A stretch of DNA of 64,000 bases from Paguma larvata (Eukaryota > Chordata > Mammalia > Carnivora > Viverridae): positions 28,242,247 through 28,306,246 of the forward strand of contig CM057830.1 in assembly GCA_030068075.1 (NCBI GenBank), in the 5' to 3' direction. The stretch's first letter is position 1, and every line of letters starts with the position of its first letter. Below are positions 58,861 to 64,000 of this stretch, piece after piece. The position numbers were made by a program, and so were the translations under genes. The notes below the pieces were generated by a model that was given only the letters and a program-made list of their open reading frames with translations, had not been told where the DNA came from and made no database searches.

Positions 58861-60110
58861 TTTAAATATTATATTAATGTTCTTTTTATTTTACTAAAAA
58901 AGAAAAAGAAAATCCACTTTCACTCTTAAAAGAGTCCTGGCTTGCATAGTAAATTACATGGTCAATGTATTTATGTATCTTGTAGATTTAGTATTATATA
59001 AATATATTACCTCTTCAAAAAATAAAATATGACTAAATATAAAAAAGAAAAAGAACAGGTCAGGAAATCCTGGCAAAGAATAACAACGTTGGGAAATTTA
59101 AACTGCTTTTTGTAACCTAGAGTAATTAACACAGTGGGATAGACATACAGACCAATAGAAAAGAGTTCAGAAATAGCCACATGCATATACAATCCACTTG
59201 ATAGAGTTGACACTGTATCGGATCATCTTGTTCATGAATTATACTGGGATAGGTGGATACTGACATGAATAAAATGAAAGAAAGGTGGCAGGGGAAGAAA
59301 CTTGGGGCCAAGAAATCTTGGCCTCTACCACACACCACATATAAACTGTATATTGCAGATGGATTGTATTTGGCCCTAAATGTGAAAGGTACAATAATAA
59401 AACTTCCTTACAGTGATATTGTATAATAACTTCACAAATTTGGGTGTAGGCAGAGATTTATTCATAAATTTGGGGGTAAACAAAAATCAGTAATCATGAA
59501 GAAAAGATTGATAAAGTATATTTAATTAAACTTAAAGCTTCTATCCATCAAAAGATAAGTTTGGAAGAGTGAAAAGAATGGAAGAAAATATTTTCCATGC
59601 TGGTGGGAATGTAAATTGGTACCACAATCACTTTGGAAACTGTTTTCAATTATCTGTTAAATATGGACTAACACAAACCCCATGTTACAAGTTTACCTCT
59701 AAATACATACCCAGAAGAAATGCAAATATGTCTTCCAAACTGCATATCCAACATTCATACTAGTGTTATAAATAACAGCATCAAATGAAGGAACCCAAGT
59801 GCTCATAAACAGAAGGTAAATGCATTGGGTATATTCATATACACAGAATACTGTGCAACTATGAAGATGGATGGATCACTGCTTCTTGCAACAAAATGAA
59901 TGAGTGAGTGAAGCCAGAGTCAGAAGAGCACATACTGTATGATTCAATTTTTTTTAATTTCATAAACATGTAAAGCTAATTCATGATAAGAGAAGTCCAC
60001 ACAGTGTTCACCTATAGATAATTAAGAGGTTCAAGGGAGGCTTCTAAAGTACAGGTAGGATTCTGTATCTCTATCTGGGCAGTTGTTTTATAGGCATGCT
60101 TACTTGAAAA

Positions 60111-60679
60111 AATTCTTTGAGTCATACACTTATTATAATTCAACATAAACTTTACTTAATAACAACGCAAAAACAAAACAACTCACAAGGATGGTGGCTA
60201 TCAATATGTATTACAAAAATAACTTCCCTAGTAAGATTGCTCTCATTAATTCTGAAAATTAAGTGTTTCTCATCAGTTAAAACAGGGAGGAACTTCCACC
60301 TCTATGAAATACTATAATGGAATGATTATTTCAATAATATTATACCTGTGCAATATTATTCTATTTGTTTAGTGGAGAAAATTATTTTACTGATCCCTGT
60401 TGTGGCAAAGTCAGATCTATTACCTCAAGACTATTATAGCTACCTTGCCCTCCGACCAAAGTCTTGCCATGAGAGTTAGTGAACTCTGAAAAAGACCTAA
60501 GCCTAATCATGCCTTGGACATAATCTTATATAGATCTTGCCCAGTGTACGATCCAGCTTCGCCACTAGCCTATTACGAATGCAATGTGGATATCAAATCT
60601 AATGGCCTTTTGTTTTTTTCTTATTTTTTCCTAAATACATTATAATATGAATTTGTATAAAACCTAAACACTATAAAAT
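60111..60679. other. Unassigned non-coding DNA
   Basis: No recognised repeat or gene. Confidence 0.4.
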
Positions 60680-60863
60680 TTCATTTATTTATTTTGATAG
60701 AGAGAACATGTGTACAAGCAGGAGAGGGGCAAAGAGAGAGGGAGAGAGAGAATCCCAAGCAGACTACACACTGTCAGCACAGAGCCCACCACAGGGCTGA
60801 GATCATGAACTGAACCAAAATCAAGAGCTGGATGCTTAACCAACTGAGCCACCCATGGGCCCC
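60680..60863 (-). mobile_element. SINEC, older short copy
   Basis: Minus-strand SINE, diverged, with head complement GAGCCACCCATGGGCCCC. Imperfect TSD around CTATAAAATTT (60671) and CATAAAATGT (60869). Confidence 0.9.
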
Positions 60864-60899
60864 TAAAACATAAAATGTAGATGGTGATATTCCCTGGTG

Positions 60900-61300
60900 A
60901 CCTCACTTCACAGATCATTATAAATGGTTTTGTGAAAAATCCCACAAAGTTCTTCTGTCTGTATTTTGGTATACTGTGGAGTTACACATATGAAGTTCAC
61001 ATTATAATGTTCTATGATTTTTTTCATACAATATATCTGTCATTTTTATATCAGCACATACAGATTAACCTTCTTCATTTTAATGTCTTTATGTTATCCC
61101 AGTATATGAATTTGAAAATTATTTGTTCTATTGATGGATATTTGGTTGTCTCAAATTTTCCACTATTAAAACCAATGATATAATGAATATTCTTGGATAT
61201 GTTTTTCTGTGAGCGTTAGATAAAATATCTTCCTATTGACTTACTTAAGGTAGAAATACTGAGTAAATTAGAATTTTTAAAAACTTATCATTTTTGTACT
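60900..61300 (-). mobile_element. Probable old L1/HAL1 fragment
   Basis: Antisense pattern 'TCTATTGATGGATATTTGGTT' at 61126 followed by 'AATGAATATTCTTGGATATG', as in ancient L1-type 3' regions. Edges uncertain. Confidence 0.45.
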
Positions 61301-61636
61301 TCTTCCTTAGTTTTTGCAACTTCCACCTCTGATCTTTAACGTCCTTTCTGACTGTGGCTTTGTCAAACTGTCTAGAAGACATTTTAACATCTTGCTAACA
61401 CTTCCCAATTATCCTTAATTGTAACCTTCACAGAAGTCAATGTGCCAAATCTCAGGCTGTGTCTTCACAGATTTGTTGATGAAAATAGTTTAAACATCAG
61501 TCACAGAATTATTTTTCAAAGTCAGGACAACTTTTTTTCCAGAGTTTATTATATACATGCTGAATATGGGCATCCATTTTCCTGAAGTTGGCTTGAAATA
61601 TGAATTTTTCTGTTTCAGATTGTTACTTGGGATTTT
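61301..61636. other. Unassigned non-coding DNA
   Basis: No recognised element. Confidence 0.4.
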
Positions 61637-61858
61637 TTTTTTAATTTTTTTTTAACATTTATTTATTTTTGAGAGACATAGAGACAGAGCATGAGCAGGG
61701 GAGGGGCAGAGAGAGAGGGAGACACAGAATCCGAAACAGGCTCCAGGCTCTGAGACATCAGCACAGAGCCTGACGCGGGGCTCGAACTCACAAACCGCAA
61801 GATCATGACCTGAGCCGAAGCCGGACGCTCAACCGACTGAGCCACCCAGGCGCCCCTA
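61637..61858 (-). mobile_element. SINEC, young-looking copy
   Basis: Minus-strand SINE near consensus, with head complement CCACCCAGGCGCCCC and core GACGCGGGGCTCGAACTCAC retaining CpGs. Eight-base TSD GGGATTTT at 61629-61636 and 61859-61866. Confidence 0.96.
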
Positions 61859-61866
61859 GGGATTTT

Positions 61867-62614
61867 GATTGTTAAGTCATTATCCCTTAATTCATTTATT
61901 AAACAATTCTCTTAGTGCGGTTTTTTTGGGAGCACAATTTCTAGTAATGATGTAAGGTACAGTTCCCCGAGTGTCAATGAGAAAAAGGAGACAATAAAAT
62001 CTAAAAGAAAGAAATGTAAATAATATGGGAATTTTATGTTCAGTGAGAATTATAATCACCTTAAATATTAAATTTAATTAAATAAAAAATTTGATTACAG
62101 TACCAAAATGTTGTGGCATTTTTTTCTCTATTACCCTTAATTTAAAGGGAAAATTGATATTCTCCATTGGCTTATTGGGGCTAAGAGTCTACAATCGGGT
62201 TTTTTTTGTGCATTTATTTAACACATATAATATTGAACTTATATTTGATACATGGTGTCACAGTATACCTCCCAGTGACCTTCTACTCTAAAAATATACT
62301 GTCATTGGGGTCATTTGAACACAGACCCTCACTGATGTTTGTGTCTATGCCTGATTCTTTTATATTTCTTACTCATAATGTTTAGCTTCCCACCTAGAGA
62401 TACCCTTTCTTCCCTAACTCTGTCCTGAAAATATTTCCATTCTTTCCCCTTAGAGCTGCCTTTCGATTCTTATCTCAGCTCTTCATAAAACAGTGCTCTT
62501 TTGGGGAGGGAAAGTCTTCACTGGCTGGACCAATGAAAACAAGGGTGATAAGGTGGGAGAAAATAGGAGAGGTCTTGTAGGGAAGGTCTGTCTTCTGTTG
62601 ACCACTTTCTTTTT
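61867..62614. other. Unassigned non-coding DNA
   Basis: No recognised element; a 66-codon frame at 62091-62291 has no signature. Confidence 0.4.
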
Positions 62615-63200
62615 AAATTTAACTTTTTGTTTTATTTTCTAATTGAAATATACTTAAAAATAACCTTGTGTAAACTTAAGATGTACATGTTAAATTGACA
62701 CATTACTATATTGTAATATGATGGCCATTGTAGCAACCGTTAACACCTCTATCACATTACATCATTATCATTTCTTTTTAGTAGTTGGAACAACAAATTC
62801 TAGTCCCTTAGACTAGTTTGATGATTATAATACAATATTATTCTCTGTATTCACTATACTGTGCATTAGATCTCCAGGGCTTACTCAGTATTTGTTGCAC
62901 GTTTGTACCCTTAAACAACCTCAATCCTATTTCCTCACCTCCATCCCCTTGTAACCACCATTCTACTCTCTGTTTTTATAGATCTGGCTTTTTTAAATTC
63001 TACTTGTAAGTCGTATCATGAAGTACTTGTCTTTCTCTCTCTGACTTCTCTCACTTAGCATAATGTATACAAGGTCCATCCATCTTGTTGCAAATGGCAG
63101 TATGTCCTTCTTTCTCATGCTGATAATATTTCATTGTGTTTGTGTGTGTGAGTGTGGGCAGGTGTATACTATACTATGTCTTTTCTATTCATTCTACCAC
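62615..63200 (-). mobile_element. L1M/L1MA-type 3' fragment
   Basis: Antisense L1 3' region: 'TGTAACCACCATTCTACTCTC' at 62951, 'CACTTAGCATAATGTATACA' at 63053, 'GGTCCATCCATCTTGTTGCA' at 63073. A TG-rich tract lies at 63136-63168 at the usual L1 microsatellite position. Confidence 0.75.
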
Positions 63201-63689
63201 TTTCATTTTGCTAAGTCCTATTTCCTATATTCCAAGCATAGTGTTTTTTTGTTTTTGCCCAGCCAATTACTCTAAGTTGTGGATAAATCTCAATTCAATG
63301 TTCTCTACACCCATGCACATAATTAGTTCACATGTGTTTCTTAGTTGGATAGTCTCTTTGAAAAAAAAAAAAACTTTAGGGGAAAATATAGAAGGTTAGG
63401 TCTTTCTTGTCAAAGGCAAGAGGACACTGACTCTAGATTTTCTGTGCATTTAACTGTGCTTCATTTTTGTATGGCACGAATAGTGGAAAAACATCACAAC
63501 TCTAGTGTGCTGGTTCCAATATTGGCAAAAAGGTCTCTTGAAGCTCTAAGGTTTTTAGAGAGTCAGGAACTGAAATAAAAAAGAATAGGTCTTTATCTTT
63601 ATGATTACCTTGATAAACAGGTATATCTTGATTTACCAGCCCTGTGCCCATCACATGTGGGAAATATTTTTTCACCTGTTATTTCTCCT
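63201..63689. other. Unassigned non-coding DNA
   Basis: Contains a poly-A run at about 63360-63373. A 77-codon frame (63345-63578) is not recognisable. Confidence 0.4.
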
Positions 63690-64000
63690 TGACCTTTATC
63701 ATTTTAGTTCGTTTTTAATTTTCAGTTTTAAATTTGTATATAGCAAAATTAACCTTGTTTTTCATGAAATGCTTCACATACATACAGAAAGGCGCAGGGA
63801 ATACAAGTGAACACTCAACAATGTATCACAAACCAAACACCAATGTATATTGACAGCACCAAGAAGCTCTCTCATGCCCTACCCCAAATACTGCTCTCTC
63901 CCTCCCCTGCTGCAAAGGAAAACCTAATCCTGATTTTGGTAGTAATAATTCCTTATATTTATTTGTGATTTTTTCTGCCTAAACCTGCATTGCCAACGTT
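63690..64000 (-). mobile_element. Old L1 fragment at window edge
   Basis: Antisense L1M-type sequence: 'GTATATTGACAGCACCAAGA', 'AGCTCTCTCATGCCCTACCCC', 'GGAAAACCTAATCCTGATTTT'. It continues beyond the window. Confidence 0.5.

Larger units (their letters stand above)
54960..60110 (+). mobile_element. Old L1M LINE, heavily interrupted
   Basis: Decayed sense L1. ORF2-like sequence runs through 55380-56560 and continues after a SINE (56582-56795) to about 57177. It resumes after an LTR at 'GACAAGCTAATTCTAAAATTT' (57748) and again after a younger L1 at about 59035. The 3' part is at 59590-60110 ('GCTGGTGGGAATGTAAATTGG'). The split phrases join in normal L1 order. No open frame is left. Confidence 0.65.

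Noticed and set aside
1..64000. Bacterial-type features (operons, CRISPR, insertion sequences, ribosome binding sites)
   Set aside because: Composition, SINE/LINE content and lack of long ORFs show mammalian DNA; no such features are present.

Overview
This is mammalian nuclear DNA, almost certainly from a felid. At least 18 copies of the carnivore tRNA-Lys-derived SINE (SINEC) are visible. Their body (CTGTGCTGACAGCTCAGAGCC-type core, CT-rich 3' part, AATAAA-like A-rich tail) is the cat-type form, not the dog SINEC_Cf form. The sequence is AT-rich and has no CpG island. I see no convincing protein-coding exon, rRNA, stand-alone tRNA or CRISPR array. Open frames up to 161 codons all fall in L1 pieces, SINEs, simple repeats or unsupported DNA. 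The window reads as intergenic or deep intronic sequence built from layered mobile elements.

Layout. 0.5-2.3 kb is an old L2 cut by two SINEs and an unassigned block. 0.8-6.9 kb holds seven SINEs, six of them arranged as three head-to-head inverted pairs. 7-15 kb is repeat-poor, with L2, MIR and MER5A relics. 15.5-16.9 kb is an ancient antisense L1M. 19-19.9 kb is an LTR-like element split by a short L1 with a 15-bp target-site duplication (TSD). 20-29 kb is mostly unassigned, with one SINE and a large AT array. 29.5-30.7 kb has two SINEs and a MER5A. 30.7-37.9 kb is a near full-length minus-strand L1 (5' UTR, ORF1 and ORF2 relics, 3' UTR) carrying a nested L1 3' end.

40.2-42 kb contains the most unusual structure: a 56-bp segment repeated in inverted orientation inside an AT microsatellite. 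It is followed by MER20 and two MER5A copies. 42-44.4 kb is a 5'-truncated plus-strand L1 cut by a SINE with a perfect 17-bp TSD. 45.2-45.7 kb is a tandem SINE dimer. 46.8-49.3 kb is a repeat-poor island. 49.7-53.6 kb has further L1 pieces. 55-60.1 kb is an old L1 that received a younger L1, a MaLR-type LTR, two SINEs and a microsatellite. 60.7-64 kb holds SINEs and old antisense L1 pieces running off the window.

Nothing here works as a gene set. The content records repeated retrotransposition (L1 machinery driving SINEC insertion) and its by-products: TSDs, microsatellites born inside L1 copies and inverted repeats. Family names come from recalled consensus patterns, not from a database search, so subfamily and exact edges are approximate.
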